This document shows positions 10,380 to 21,465 of a stretch of DNA of 52,618 bases, in pieces. Under the pieces are notes generated by a model. It had not been told where the DNA came from. It did no database searches and saw only the letters and a list, made by a program, of their open reading frames with translations. The stretch covers positions 234,129-286,746 of the forward strand of contig MNCI01030009.1 in the NCBI GenBank assembly GCA_015680685.1. Direction: 5' to 3'. This DNA is from Gnetum montanum (Eukaryota; Streptophyta; Gnetopsida; Gnetales; Gnetaceae). Within the stretch, counting starts at the first letter, position 1. Every line of letters starts with the position of its first letter. Made by a program: the position numbers and the translations under genes.

Positions 10380-11510
10380 CACCTCTACAAGGTATGTGCT
10401 CATGGCCTAGTTCATTGGTGTATCCTTGATTCTGATCAACTACGCATTCTCTAGGATGCTCATGAGGGTCCTTGTGTGGGGCCACTAAGTTAGGAGATGC
10501 ATGGGCACTAAAATCCTGATGGTAAGGTATTATTGGCCAACAATCTTTAGGGATGCTCATCAATTTATCCACTCTTGAGAATGCTACCAATGAGATGGTG
10601 GAATGATTTCTCAAATGGGGGGACCTCAACAATGGATCCAACCACTAGAACCCTTTGACATTTGGGGCACTGATTTCATGGGTTCCATCATGTGCATGTC
10701 AAATGGAAAGGTGTACATCATAGTTGTTATTGACTATTATACGAAATGGGTAGAAGCAACAACTATCACTAACTATACATCTTCTACTGTTACTCAATTT
10801 GTACAAAAGAATGTTGTAAATAGGTTTGGTATGCCACATACATTAATTTCTAACAATGGAACCCACTTTACAAGTACTACCTTTCAGAAGCTCATGCAAC
10901 ACTTGGGGGTTCAACATAAACTAACAACATCCTACCACCCTCAAGCCAATGGTCAAGCTAAGGTTGCAAATAGGAAAATCACAAAGATCCTAATAAGAAC
11001 TATTAGCAAATATAAGAATTACTAGAGCACAAAACTCAAAAATGCCTTTTGGTCCTACCACTCAACATGGAAACTCCTTATAGGCTATTATTCCTATGAG
11101 CTAGTGTATAGAAAATTACCAACACTTCCTATTTAATCTAAGCTCCATACACTTTCAACAGCCTATGACCTTGTCCTTGACTTAGGTCTAGCACAAAAAG
11201 AAAGATTAATGAATCTCAAATTGCTAGATGAAAACTAATTGGTGGCCCTATCATCTAACGAGTTACACAAGGCATTCAAAAAGCGTCATGACATTTAAAT
11301 TAGGAAACTCAAATTTTAACTAGAAGATAAGGTCCCCTACTAGAACCCCACACATGTACCTCAATTAACTAAGTTCCAAACATTATGGAAAGGACCTTAT
11401 TTCATTTATAAAACTTTCCCTTCTAGGGACATGTTGATCTACAAACCTAAGAGCCCCAACTAGAAACAACAAGTTAAACCTTTTCTCAAGCCTAAGCAAG
11501 CTAGTGCAAA
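10380..11510 (+). pseudogene. Element A integrase
   Basis: The N-terminal part is shifted and has lost a clear HHCC. The catalytic core is open from 10603 to 11025: WGTDFMG has Asp 1 at about 10671. The second Asp site reads ISNNGTHF instead of ISDNGTHF, and the glutamate site reads NGQAKVANR instead of NGQAEV-NR. Two of the three D,D-35-E residues are therefore lost. The C-terminal part continues to about 11510 with stops. Confidence 0.85.
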
Positions 11511-13549
11511 AAATGCCTCATCAAATGGACAATCATGCTCAGTCTTTCAGATCTCCTCATTTCAACTTAGTTGTGGGGGAGATGGCCATCCATGCTAACT
11601 ATATAAGTAGCTCCTTGGTTTTGCATCTTTTTGTTTTACATGATTTTATTTTACATCTTGTTACTTTTACAACCTTTTTGTTTTATGCATTCTTTATCTT
11701 ATAAGTTTTTATTTGTACATTATTAATTTTTCAAAATTTTTGTTTTACAACATTGTTAGTAAGTATTTTTTTCTTAAATATTTTACACTTTCTTTTATAT
11801 TTTCCTTTATTTGGATGTGATTCTCTATCATGTTTTAATAATAATGTGCCTTATTACCAATTGGTACAGTGTGGTTTGTTTGAGGTGGGCATGTGCTATC
11901 TAGTTATTTCATTGTTGGTGTCTAGATTCTAGCTTTGAATTTTGTTACTGATAACTAGGATATGGTTTCTTTCTCATGAAATAGGTAATGAGTCCATAAC
12001 ATCCACCCATCCACAAACTCTATGCTTTTCCTTATTCTAGAAGTATGAGGTTCCTTTTTCATTAATAAAACTTTAACAAATTTTTGATCTTGGTAGTTTC
12101 TAGATTTGGAAAGGATTCAAAGGTTTGAATAGGGTGTGACTTCAAGGAGACTCAATACTCTTTGTGCTTTTTTATTTGCTTGGGTTCATGTGTGTTTTCA
12201 TGGATTTCTTACCGTTATGTGTTGATCAATAACATGAAGTTAAACAAGTCTTTGCAAGGTGTGGTTTCCATAAAAAAAATACAAAAAAATTATTTGAATT
12301 CAAAGCACACACCTTAGAAAAAATAAATGGGCTATAGGCACTGGTTATGGAACTAGAAAGACATGTTACCCATGCCTAAAGGTCCCCTCTAACTAAGGCC
12401 CCTTCTCACTTCCTACTTCTCTTTTCTTCTTCAATAACAAATGGTGGTTGTTCTGTGGAAGCATTCTTGTGTCTCAAAGGGATGGACTAGTCTTAGAGTG
12501 GCAATGCAACATCACTGAATGTGGTTGGTTTTAGTCTGGACTAAAGATGGATTTTATTAGGTCATTTAACCATGAACTTCACAAGGGACTTTATGTGACA
12601 TTAATCAGGAACTCCATTCAACTCTCTCTCTCATCCATCTATGCTTTACATGCCTTACCTCACTGTTGAGTTTATATTCTTGTTCAATGTTTTGGTTTGA
12701 TGTGTTTAAATTCTTAAGTAGTTTCTTCCAGGGTTTTTCTACTTATCTTTTTGTAACCATTAATCATCCATGGACTTCATGGACTCCTTGGTTTGAAGTT
12801 ATGTAAGGGTAATAAAGGGCATGTGCTTGCTTTTGGGAGGACCCACATGCATACATTTTGGTTAGGTTAGTTAAGTTCTTTATCCTTAGACATTATCACA
12901 ATCAAATCCTTTTGCATGTTCCATCAACGACATTCAATTGTGCACATCTTAACAATGTTTTTTAGTGAAATCCTATTTTTATTTTTGTGAATTATTAAAC
13001 CCTCTTCAAGCATTTCATCACATTGGACTTTTTAGAATTTAATAATAGACCACTTATCCATTTCACCTGATTCTTTAGTTTTCCTACTAACACTATTAAA
13101 TAAATCAATCCACCATAATCACAACCTAGCCAAGTGTACCCATTGAAGAGGTAAGGTACTTAAAAGATATATGTTACACATTGCATACTAATCTATGATT
13201 TTGTTATGATTGTAGTGGGAAGCATGGATTGGAAGCAAGATTGTCTTCACCAAGGAAGAAGCAACATCACCATGCGATGAGGATCCTTCATGATTGTTGA
13301 ATATTCTCCCTCACTCTTTAGTTGCCAGAGGATTTGGATGTCAATTTTGTCCAAGGTGTTCAATTCTATTATCATGAACATCCAATTTTATACAATATTG
13401 TAAATCTATACACTTGGGCACTTAGAGTCTATCGATTCCATCTGAGTCAATTCGCATGTTAGTCAATAATTCCATACCCTCTTGATATTTTTTAAGTTGT
13501 TTCTTCTCTTGTTCACTCAAGGATGAGTTTTCATTCATTTTTAGGGGTA
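11511..13549 (+). other. Element A 3' non-coding region and PPT
   Basis: About 2 kb lie between the integrase and the 3' LTR with no convincing ORF. Some Athila-type elements carry an env-like gene here; I see none. Two landmarks are visible: a purine run 'gtgggggagatggcc' at 11573-11586 that is also found in B, and the terminal polypurine tract 'aggggta' at 13543-13549 directly before the LTR. Confidence 0.6.
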
Positions 13550-14419
13550 TGATGAATCATATTTTTCCTAAGCTCTAATATCGGAGCCTTGATATCAGGT
13601 ATGTGATATCAGGTCCCAAGATGTGATATTGGATATCCAATATCATGGGGTGTGTAACAGCCTATAAATATAGCACTTGGGAACATAGTTTCAAGATATT
13701 TTTTGTCATAGCATAGTAAATATCTTGCAATTTATTTTCTCTACAATTAGAATATTTTCCAAAGTGCCTGTAGTAGGAGTCACTAAGTGTATGGATCTTT
13801 ATTCAAGCACTATTGTACCTAAGCACGATAGTGTGTGCAGCAATAAAGATGAGCTTTCTGATCAAACCTTGCAGCACCTTGACTAGCTTAAATATTTTAT
13901 TTGTGCATTTAATGTTTTATGCAATTTCCTTTAATGCTTCCAAGTAATTAAGCTAAATTAATCTAGTTCGATTAAATAGAAATCAATTAGCCACATAAGT
14001 ACGATTGCTTCAAGCATGCGTACGACTTTTGGTAATCCTAGCAACACTTAACGTTTGGTAACCTAGCAGCATTATACATGTTTTGGATGTGCATGAAAAG
14101 TGGGACCAGATACTTATGTTAGGATAATTAGTTATTCATTAGCAATTGCATTAGTTAAATTGATTCATGAATTGAGTTTCAATCTACTATTAATTGTAGA
14201 TAAATAAAATACAAAATAATTAAATCATGTCCCTCAATTACACTTAACCATACAATTAAGCTCCACAAGTGTAGTTGAGAAGAAAAAAATTGTCATGATT
14301 AGATTTCATGTCCTAGAACTAGTGTACTTAGGAACTTAAGGTCTGCAGAATTTGACTATATTGCATGTAAATGCTTGTGATTCATATGATTGAACATAGG
14401 AGTACCTCACTGCTCATCA
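13550..14419 (+). mobile_element. 3' LTR of element A
   Basis: 870 bp, from TGATGAATCA to TGCTCATCA, with a perfect 6-bp terminal inverted repeat TGATGA/TCATCA. GATATC palindromes at about 13575-13650 lie just upstream of the TATA box at 13663-13672. 'gcaataaagatgagc' at about 13840 is the likely poly(A) region. The target-site copy CCTCT follows. Confidence 0.88.
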
Positions 14420-14607
14420 CCTCTAAAGGATAGGTGCCAAAGGAAGATAACCCCATAAAAGCCTCTAAGCGTAATCAACATATATACATTATTTTCACAT
14501 TAATAAAGTTTATTTTCATTTTCTTCTACATATTTCCTATCACATTAATTACACATAATGTTGAACATTATCTATATTTGACATTTACCATGACATCTAA
14601 GAACAAG
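14327..14607 (+). repeat. Left arm of inverted duplication
   Basis: This arm covers the last ~90 bp of the A 3' LTR, the CCTCT junction and ~185 bp of the family-X LTR. The reverse complement occurs at 20643-20937 at roughly 95% identity by eye, including the identical nested-insertion junction. This is much closer than other copies of either LTR, so one arm derives from the other. Confidence 0.75.
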
Positions 14608-14615
14608 ATATCAAA
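14420..14615 (+). mobile_element. Family-X LTR of X2, right half
   Basis: This continues the LTR broken at 4375. It starts with the second CCTCT, then 'aaaggataggtgcc', 'taataaagtttat' and the end 'gatatcaaa'. The uninterrupted equivalent is seen at 28728 onward and 31806 onward, which confirms that A inserted here. Confidence 0.75.
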
Positions 14616-15800
14616 TGTCTTTCAACAAACTTGGATTTTAAAGAATATATTTCTAATTCCTACAAATATCTTATGATGAGGTAGCATCCATTAGGATGTT
14701 CATATTCGAATATCTTACACTTATTATCTTCATTTAAATCAAAATCAATAATATCTTTAATTGCAATAGTTTTTCCTTATTACATGTACATGTCCCTTTC
14801 TATTTCCTTATTTTTCTTCTTATCTTTTTCTCTTGAAAGTGCTTATACTATCTTTCCCTCTATTATATTCAATGTGGAAGAAAATTTTTCATCTACAACA
14901 TTTCATATCTTTTTCACTTTAGTAGTGAATTTTGAAATAAATTTCTAAATTGACAAGGTATTTCTTTGAATTACTTTTTATGTTGGATTATCTTCTATTG
15001 GTACATCATAGGCATGAAAATTCCTCTTACAAAGGGAGAAGTTCTTATTATACTTCTTTATACTTTCCTTAATTTTCTAGCTTTCCTTCTTCCTTAGTTA
15101 CTTGATCAATGAGATTTTGAATTCAATGAACCTACATCTTTAAAAGTCTTCCTTGGAAATAAAACCCAATATTTTCATATCTCTTGTTTCAAATCCCATA
15201 TATAATGTGCTATAGTTTCTTTTTTTAAGAGAAGGCATGACCAAAGCACCTATTTAATAGTGAATAGTTATTATCACTGATTACATCAAAGGATTCATTA
15301 TTTCCTTGTCTTCATCTTTAAATTTTCTTACTAAAGTTAGATATTATTAAGTAACTCTTGCACTTATTATTGAAGAGCTCTAACATTATATTCTATCTTC
15401 AAATGAAGTCCCCTTTTATGGATATGTAATAGCTTTCCATTTCCTTTGTTAATATCTTTAAGAACAACTTGACATTCTACTAGTTATTCTTAATATTTTG
15501 TAAGACACATGTATCATGATGGGCTTGCAAGTGATTTTACAAGTCTAAATTGTAATTATCCTAAAATCTAGAAATATTATTCATATTTGGCCACTTGATG
15601 TGACTTTTCCTTTAATATTTAGTTGGAATTTCTATAGCCTCTCAAATGTTGATAAAAGACTCAATCATGCTCCCATATTCTTTTTGAGGATAGATTTACT
15701 AAGAGGACTTATTCAATTCCTTGTAAAATAAATAGTGATGTTTTCCATGTTTTTCATTTATTCTTTCTACTCCTTTCCTCCTTTAGAACACAACAATTTC
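14616..15800 (-). pseudogene. Gypsy copy M1 resumed: gag, minus strand
   Basis: Minus-strand gag is collinear with B 44850-45810 and with 32002-33456. The zinc-knuckle-region landmark 'gaggtagcatcc' lies at about 14679, followed by the Lys/Glu-rich and core gag segments. The first ~170 bp (to about 14797) repeat what is already present at 2300-2466, so gypsy sequence is duplicated on both sides of the X2 insertion. Homology fades near 15800. No open frame remains. Confidence 0.6.
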
Positions 15801-17460
15801 TTATTTGATCCTAATATAGCTTGTCTAAAGGATAAATTTAAGATACCTATATAGAAGGCATTTCATCTTCCAAATTAGATGCTACCCCAAAGATCTCAAG
15901 ACATCACCCAGGAACCACCAACATTATGTTCTCCTAATCCACCATTCCTGCTATTGTGGGATACCTTCCCATGTGACTAATTATGGCTACCAATTGTCAA
16001 AGTTCTCAAATTAATCCTAGAAAGGCATAGACCTTCCTTTGGTGTTTGGCCACATTCTTAATCTTCTAAATCAAGCCTTGTAATGAAATAATAAAATTTG
16101 AATAGTATACTTCTCTATCATCATTTCCACAACTTTTCCTAACAACCCCAAGTAAAGATACCTAAGGGTTGTTTGGTGGACCAAAAATTGTGTGATAACT
16201 TTATATTTTTTTTATATGTTCTCTTCTAATTTTAAACATCTTCACCTCCACTTATCCATGTCAAAGGCCTTAAATAGGATATCTGACCTAAGCTTGGGCT
16301 TATTGTTGTGGATTTGTGACCACTAGTTATTTATTAACTCATTTGGAAATCTTGTGACCTTAGACATTATCGATGTAAAGATAGTCACACAAACTCCATA
16401 AAAAAAGTCATGGTAGGATCTACTGCAAGGTTCTAGTAGAATTTCTCTACCTGATATTGGTAACAAGTGAATAACTGGGTGATATATTCATAGAAGCTTA
16501 TCTACCGCATCAACTCCTTAAGCTTAGGAGGACCAAGCTCAAGGAATTAATGGTAATTTTCCTCTTATGAATTGGATACTATTAGACATTGCATGCACCT
16601 ATGCCTTCTAGTAGCTCCTCTGGAACTTGTTCAGTCACCTACTTCTATGCACATTCTTAACTTAAGGATTGAGAACATAACTACATGTCTTCCAATTTTC
16701 TTCTAGATGGGGATTTTTCTAAGGTAAGACTTGTAGGTTCTAGATTAGGAGATCTAAGTTCTTCTTCTTCCTCATTCTTCGGAATTAGTGGTTTGCATTA
16801 GGATCCATAGACAAAGGCTTGAGATTACACAACCTTAGCCCTCATCAATCTGCAATTTTTGAATTATAGTCACCCTAACATGGTGAGCTATGAAGACTAC
16901 TAAAACTTAAGTAAGTTTTCTAGGCATCATACTACCATTGCAAAAATTACATGTGAAACAAATGATAGATAGAACCCTTGAAAACACTTAAGAAAATTAT
17001 CACAACTATTGAATCATGATGTACATGAGAAAGTATACATAAGATAGAAATATTTAACTAACTACTAATTACATTAAATACATACCTAAATTTGTTTCTC
17101 TCCCTTATGAATGAGTTACAAGACACTAGGCTTGAACAACAACTAGAACATCAAGGATAAGAACAATTAAGAAGAATGTGTACAATAAATATCATTAATC
17201 AAAGCACCTTAGTTGAAATCTAGCAAATTTTCATTTGTTTGTGATCAAATTGGAAGTAAAGGAAAGTGTAAAATTGGTTTTAAGAGGTTCCCCATTTATA
17301 GTAGTACATTGATGCAAGGGGAAGATGCACTTTCATAGGGGCATTAATTCCCCTACATTGATGTAAGGGGTACATCAGTGCATCTTTTCAAATATAAGAA
17401 AATAGTAAACTTTATTTTTTAAATCTTGAAATTACCTTTCTTCATCACTAAAGCCTTGCA
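15801..17460 (-). mobile_element. Unidentified minus-strand LTR element remnant
   Basis: No protein domain is readable with confidence. Near 17290-17302 the minus strand has a TATA box (ctataaatgg). Flanking it are repeated words ('cattgatg-aagggg') at about 17310-17375 that look like a U3. Coding-like minus-strand sequence would then lie to the left, but stops are too dense to name a product. I infer an LTR promoter region of another old retroelement. Confidence 0.3.
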
Positions 17461-19000
17461 AAAGGTCAACAACATGTTTGAATCATCACAAATCAACCTA
17501 GTAAAGCATCTAAGAAGCAAGATAACAAAAACATGATAAAAATACCTTTCAAAACATTTGCAATCATGGAAGTTTAGTTAATTGATTACTATATGAATTC
17601 CCATAGATCAAAACCTAGGAAAGTGGAGTTAGAAAAATGAAAAAATGATTAGAACACCAAGAATAATGGAATATATACATAATTAAGATGAATTGGAGAG
17701 AGTTTATCATTATCAAACCTTAAAGCACAAGATTTAACACTTGCATAAGTGAAAGACTAATCAACTACCTAATGTAATGCAACCACCACCATCACTAGGA
17801 GATTATCTTTACTTACTTGCAATACTAATCCACCAAGGGTTCACAAGTGATTCCTTTCTATAATAGTCACTTGCCTTTCTTACCCTTATGAAACCTATTG
17901 ATGAGACACCTATGGATTCCTAACAATATTTGGATATTATCATCAAACATGAGTATGTCCTCTTGAATGACCAATCTCATCATTTGCTTCATCCAATCAA
18001 CTTCCTTCCACACACAACAATGAATAAATAATGGAATGAAAGATATAAAGAATGAATAATGAATAAAATAGAGAAGGATGAAAGGGTAACATCATTGAAT
18101 TCCCAACCAACCATTTAATTAACTCATGGAGCACATGAGCATGTCCTACATCCCAAAAGAGATCTACCACTGCATCCTTTCATCGCTTCTCATTCATATA
18201 ATATGGATCGACCTCCAAGTCTCCCTTCCAAGTGCAAGGTCACACCTATCATTATAGTGTCATATAGCCATGATTATTTCATGGTCTAATCATTGATGAG
18301 ACTAAACCAAGACAACATGCTACCAAAAATACAAAATTCAAGATTTCAATTTGGTTTTCCTCCATTTGTACATGTATGCATAGTAAGCTTTCCAAATTTT
18401 TATTTACAAGAAATCTCTTATCAATCTCCTTAGTTGCACTTACCAACCCCACATCCCAACAAAGACTACAAAACCATAACCAATTAAAGGAAAATTCTAG
18501 GACCAAATATGTTCAAGGTATTAGCCAAGAATCATAAGATAGACTCAAAACAAATGATTTGGAATTCAAGTAGAATCATCCATTGATGTTACCAAAGTTC
18601 ACTATCAGAGGGACTTATGGGCCTTCATGGTCATGGGTAGGGATGATGAAGAAATTGTCTTGGACTATGACATTGTTGGGAGTAAAGTGATCTAGACAAT
18701 GGATTAAACTTAAGAAATAATTGCATAGGCTTGGGTTCAAATGCTAGGTTAATTTTGATATGAGAAATTATAAGATCCTTTTGGATGGAAAAAATACCAA
18801 TTTTCATGGATTTATGAGCATAAAGACACATTGCTCTTTCTATCACCTCTTCTTTTTATCATTCTTATTTTACTAATATTTTTAATCTTTAAAGGTACAT
18901 TTTTCTTTTTTAATATTTTTTTCATTTTCTATTCAGATAGTTTTTTTCTTTTTATTCATTCTCATTTTTATGTTTATCATATTTTCTTTATTTTTTCCTT
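17461..19000. other. Anonymous AT-rich stretch
   Basis: I see no gene, structured repeat or recognisable element. Short frames at 18279-18506 (-) and 18831-19040 (+) are low in information, and the latter is a T-rich run. The segment is probably decayed retroelement sequence. Confidence 0.4.
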
Positions 19001-19720
19001 TTCTCTTAGAACACAAAATGAGGAGCTCCCTTGGATTTGATAATCCTAGCTTTCTCAAACAAAAAACAAGCCAAATTAAATAAGAAGAGACAGGAAAAAG
19101 CTTTATGCTTGCTTAAGAAGAGATAATTATAAGCATAAAGGAAGCATACAGTGCCAAGAATAGTCAAATGATTCAATCCAATCCTCATACCATAGCTAAG
19201 AAAAATAGTTATACTTAAGAATAATGACCAAATCAATTGATCAATCATTCTCTCTTACTTCTTACTCTTGCATGCTCAACTCATAACTCTCACTCCCTAG
19301 ACACGATTGACCAAATGAAGGCCTAATAGGCCTATTTATACTTTTCCCCATGTATTTTCATTTTCCTTAACATTCAAAATTATAATTTTGAGTCTATTGA
19401 AATCATTATAAAAATGTCCCATGGTAGATAAGACATCTTTATATGAGAAAATACATCTTTCTCAAGTGTAAACAGGTCATAGAGAAGACTTTTTTACAAT
19501 TTGAAGAACATCTTACCTAAGACTAGGTTATGTATAGAAGACATTCTTAGGTTTCTATAAGATTTCTTTCAACCTAGTCAAGCATCCCACCATGGAATAA
19601 GATGTCTTACTTGCCAAGGAAAACATCTTATGGCAACATGTGATATCATTTAGACTAGCATGAATGATACCAATATGCCTAGCCTAAATCCTAAACTTGC
19701 CAAATAGGATCCCATTAGTC
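19001..19720 (-). mobile_element. Probable chromovirus LTR, minus strand
   Basis: On the minus strand there is a TATA box (reverse complement of 'ctatttatac', about 19331-19340) next to the palindrome aggcctaataggcct, then a transcribed-leader-like stretch. It lies just beyond the 3' end of the minus-strand chromodomain remnant at 19860-20110, where that element's 3' LTR is expected. The edges are not defined. Confidence 0.35.
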
Positions 19721-19859
19721 CTAAAACCTCTCTTGAACATCTATGGAGCTAGTAAGGACATACATATACAAAAAGAAAAGAAAGTAACAGAAAAAGAAAA
19801 TCTACACAACAATAGGCTTACAAAGATAATCAATTGAGGATGACACATGGACTAGATGA

Positions 19860-20110
19860 TGTCCTTATTATCTCTTGCACCCTTAAAATGAAACTTATCT
19901 TCAAGTTGGTTGTACACTTAGGATAGCTTTAAGTCCCTACAAATCCAAATCCTTCTTATGAATCTAAATTATATTTTTAGGTCCCTCATCATTCCAATAC
20001 ATCAAGTACTCATGCATTTTTAACCTCTTGTGCTTCTAGCCTCTCTTGCCTATAGCACAATTGCTTTCGTTAATGGCTTTGATGAATTTTACTTTTTAGG
20101 TGCATCTTTA
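19860..20110 (-). pseudogene. Chromodomain remnant of a chromovirus polyprotein
   Basis: The minus strand reads KRLKMHEYLMYWNDEGPKN followed by HKKDL, resembling the chromodomain core EYLVKWKG. In another frame LEDKFHFKG follows, matching the usual C-terminal end of chromovirus integrase. Two stops and a frameshift are present. The rest of pol should lie to the right but is not recognisable, and the inverted duplication at 20643 interrupts the locus. Confidence 0.45.
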
Positions 20111-20284
20111 AGAATCTTAAGACTACCCTCCAAATTTGATGCAATTACATTATCATGGTATGATCTTAAATATTAAAACCTAAAGACACAAGAAATAGGA
20201 AAATCATTACTTAAGTCAATGTCATGTGAATTTTGATTAATTTTAATCCATGGATCAATTCTTCATAACTTGAGCCTATAGAAG

Positions 20285-20313
<29 letters not shown>
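20285..20313. repeat. (TA)n microsatellite
   Basis: An uninterrupted TA run of about 14 units in otherwise non-repetitive AT-rich DNA. Confidence 0.95.
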
Positions 20314-20316
<3 letters not shown>

Positions 20317-20642
20317 CCTTTTCTTGCTTAAGTAGATCCAAAAATAATCATCAAATTAAAATTCAATGATTCTATTTCCCTCATTAGCCTTGGAAGATGC
20401 ATCCTTTTTCTTCTTCTTCAAGTGAGAATTAACTTGCTGATGCTACTCTTTCATTTGCTCTAGAAAATAATAGCTCAAAGAGGCATAATTATCAAATGTT
20501 CTTAGTTCATAAATCATTCTTAGTTAAAAATCGTAATTTTGTATAAAGGAAATCTTACCTATGATATAATGAGAAGTATTATTACATGAGACCTTAATAG
20601 GGACCAACATGTTTTCTCATCTTTGAGACTGATTCATATGTA
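20314..20642. other. Anonymous stretch before the inverted duplicate
   Basis: I see no confident gene or element. It may be decayed internal sequence of the minus-strand chromovirus. The minus strand has Lys/Arg-rich codons near 20410 but no motif I can name. Confidence 0.3.
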
Positions 20643-20937
20643 AACATCTTAATATCTTAGATGTCATGGTAAATTTCAAATATAGATAATGTTCAACATT
20701 ATGTGTAATAAATGTGATAGGAAATATGTAGAAGGAAATGAAAATAAACTTTATTAATTTGAAAATAGTGTATATATGTGGGTTACGCTTAGAGGCTTTT
20801 ATGGGGTTATCTTCCTTTGGCACCTATCCTTTAGAGGTGATGAGTAGCAAGGTACTCCCTATGCCCAACCATATGAATTAGAAGCATTCACATGCAATCT
20901 AGTCAAATTCCATAGACCTTAAGTTCCTAAGTACACA
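20643..20937 (-). repeat. Right arm of inverted duplication
   Basis: Reverse complement of 14327-14607. It contains the family-X LTR segment, the CCTCT junction and the end of a gypsy LTR, in that order on the plus strand. Because the same nested-insertion junction is present, this cannot be an independent insertion. It is a duplicated and inverted copy of the A/X2 boundary. Confidence 0.75.
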
Positions 20938-20980
20938 TCCCTCAAAATTTTGGGATATCGATAGTCCAATTGCCCATACT

Positions 20981-21193
20981 TTGACTGTCCATTCCATTCC
21001 TATTCAAAGCAAGCTGAGAGTTTTGAATGCTGCAAATGCAAACGAAGTTCGTGTTCAAGTTGAAGAATTCATAAAGAAAGGATTGATGGTAGGGAAGAAA
21101 TTTCCTATAACTCTATCCCAGTTTTTGAGCTTTACTATTTTCAGTGATAAAAACCAATTATTTTTATTTTCAACTCTAATTATTACTCTATAA
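20981..21193 (+). other. Short protein-like ORF of unknown origin
   Basis: A 70-codon frame. Its first ~45 residues look like real protein (VHSIPIQSKLRVLN, ANANEVRVQVEEFIKKG), with normal amino-acid balance and an amphipathic helix-like stretch. The last 25 residues are hydrophobic and T-rich. The frame is open upstream of the ATG for a few codons (about 20960). I do not recognise the family. It could be an exon fragment of a host gene picked up with the rearrangement ending at 20937, or chance. It is unlike the neighbouring gypsy relics. Confidence 0.3.
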
Positions 21194-21465
21194 TAGGATA
21201 TACATCATATCCTTTAACCAGGTACCTCGTTTCCACTTCTTAGAAAAAATATCCTTGGAAGATATAAAGATATGCTAAATGCTCATTCTGTTGGTCTTTA
21301 TTGTATTAACATAAAATGCTACTCAATTTGAATTTTTCTAACATATTTAGATATATTAGTTATGATGTGGAGTATCTTGGATCAATTAGGCGATCATAAA
21401 ATAAGTGTTTGTACAAGCTTGTTGTAATAGCTTAAATGGATTATTATAATCATTTCTCTACTACG

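Larger units (their letters stand above)
4376..14419 (+). mobile_element. Gypsy element A, complete, Athila/Tat-like
   Basis: This is a 10,044-bp Ty3/gypsy retrotransposon with 884-bp and 870-bp LTRs, TGATGA at the start and TCA-type ends (TCATCA in the 3' LTR). It has a tRNA-Asp-type PBS at 5261-5277, gag, protease, RT, RNase H and integrase in that order, about 2 kb of 3' non-coding sequence, and a purine tract at 13541-13549. The target-site duplication is CCTCT (4371-4375 and 14420-14424). The gag-PR-RT-RH-INT order, the PBS and motifs such as 'DFMG' and 'ENVIADYLSRL' point to the non-chromoviral Athila/Tat group. Every domain has stops or lost catalytic residues, so the copy is dead. Confidence 0.9.

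Noticed and set aside
11511-13549. Env-like gene of an Athila element
   Set aside because: The size and position would allow it, but no frame longer than a few dozen codons and no signal or transmembrane pattern is visible.
18831-19040. Phe/Ile/Leu-rich 69-codon frame that looks like a membrane protein
   Set aside because: It is a T-rich low-complexity run next to a retroelement LTR, with no start context and no charged loops typical of a real membrane protein.
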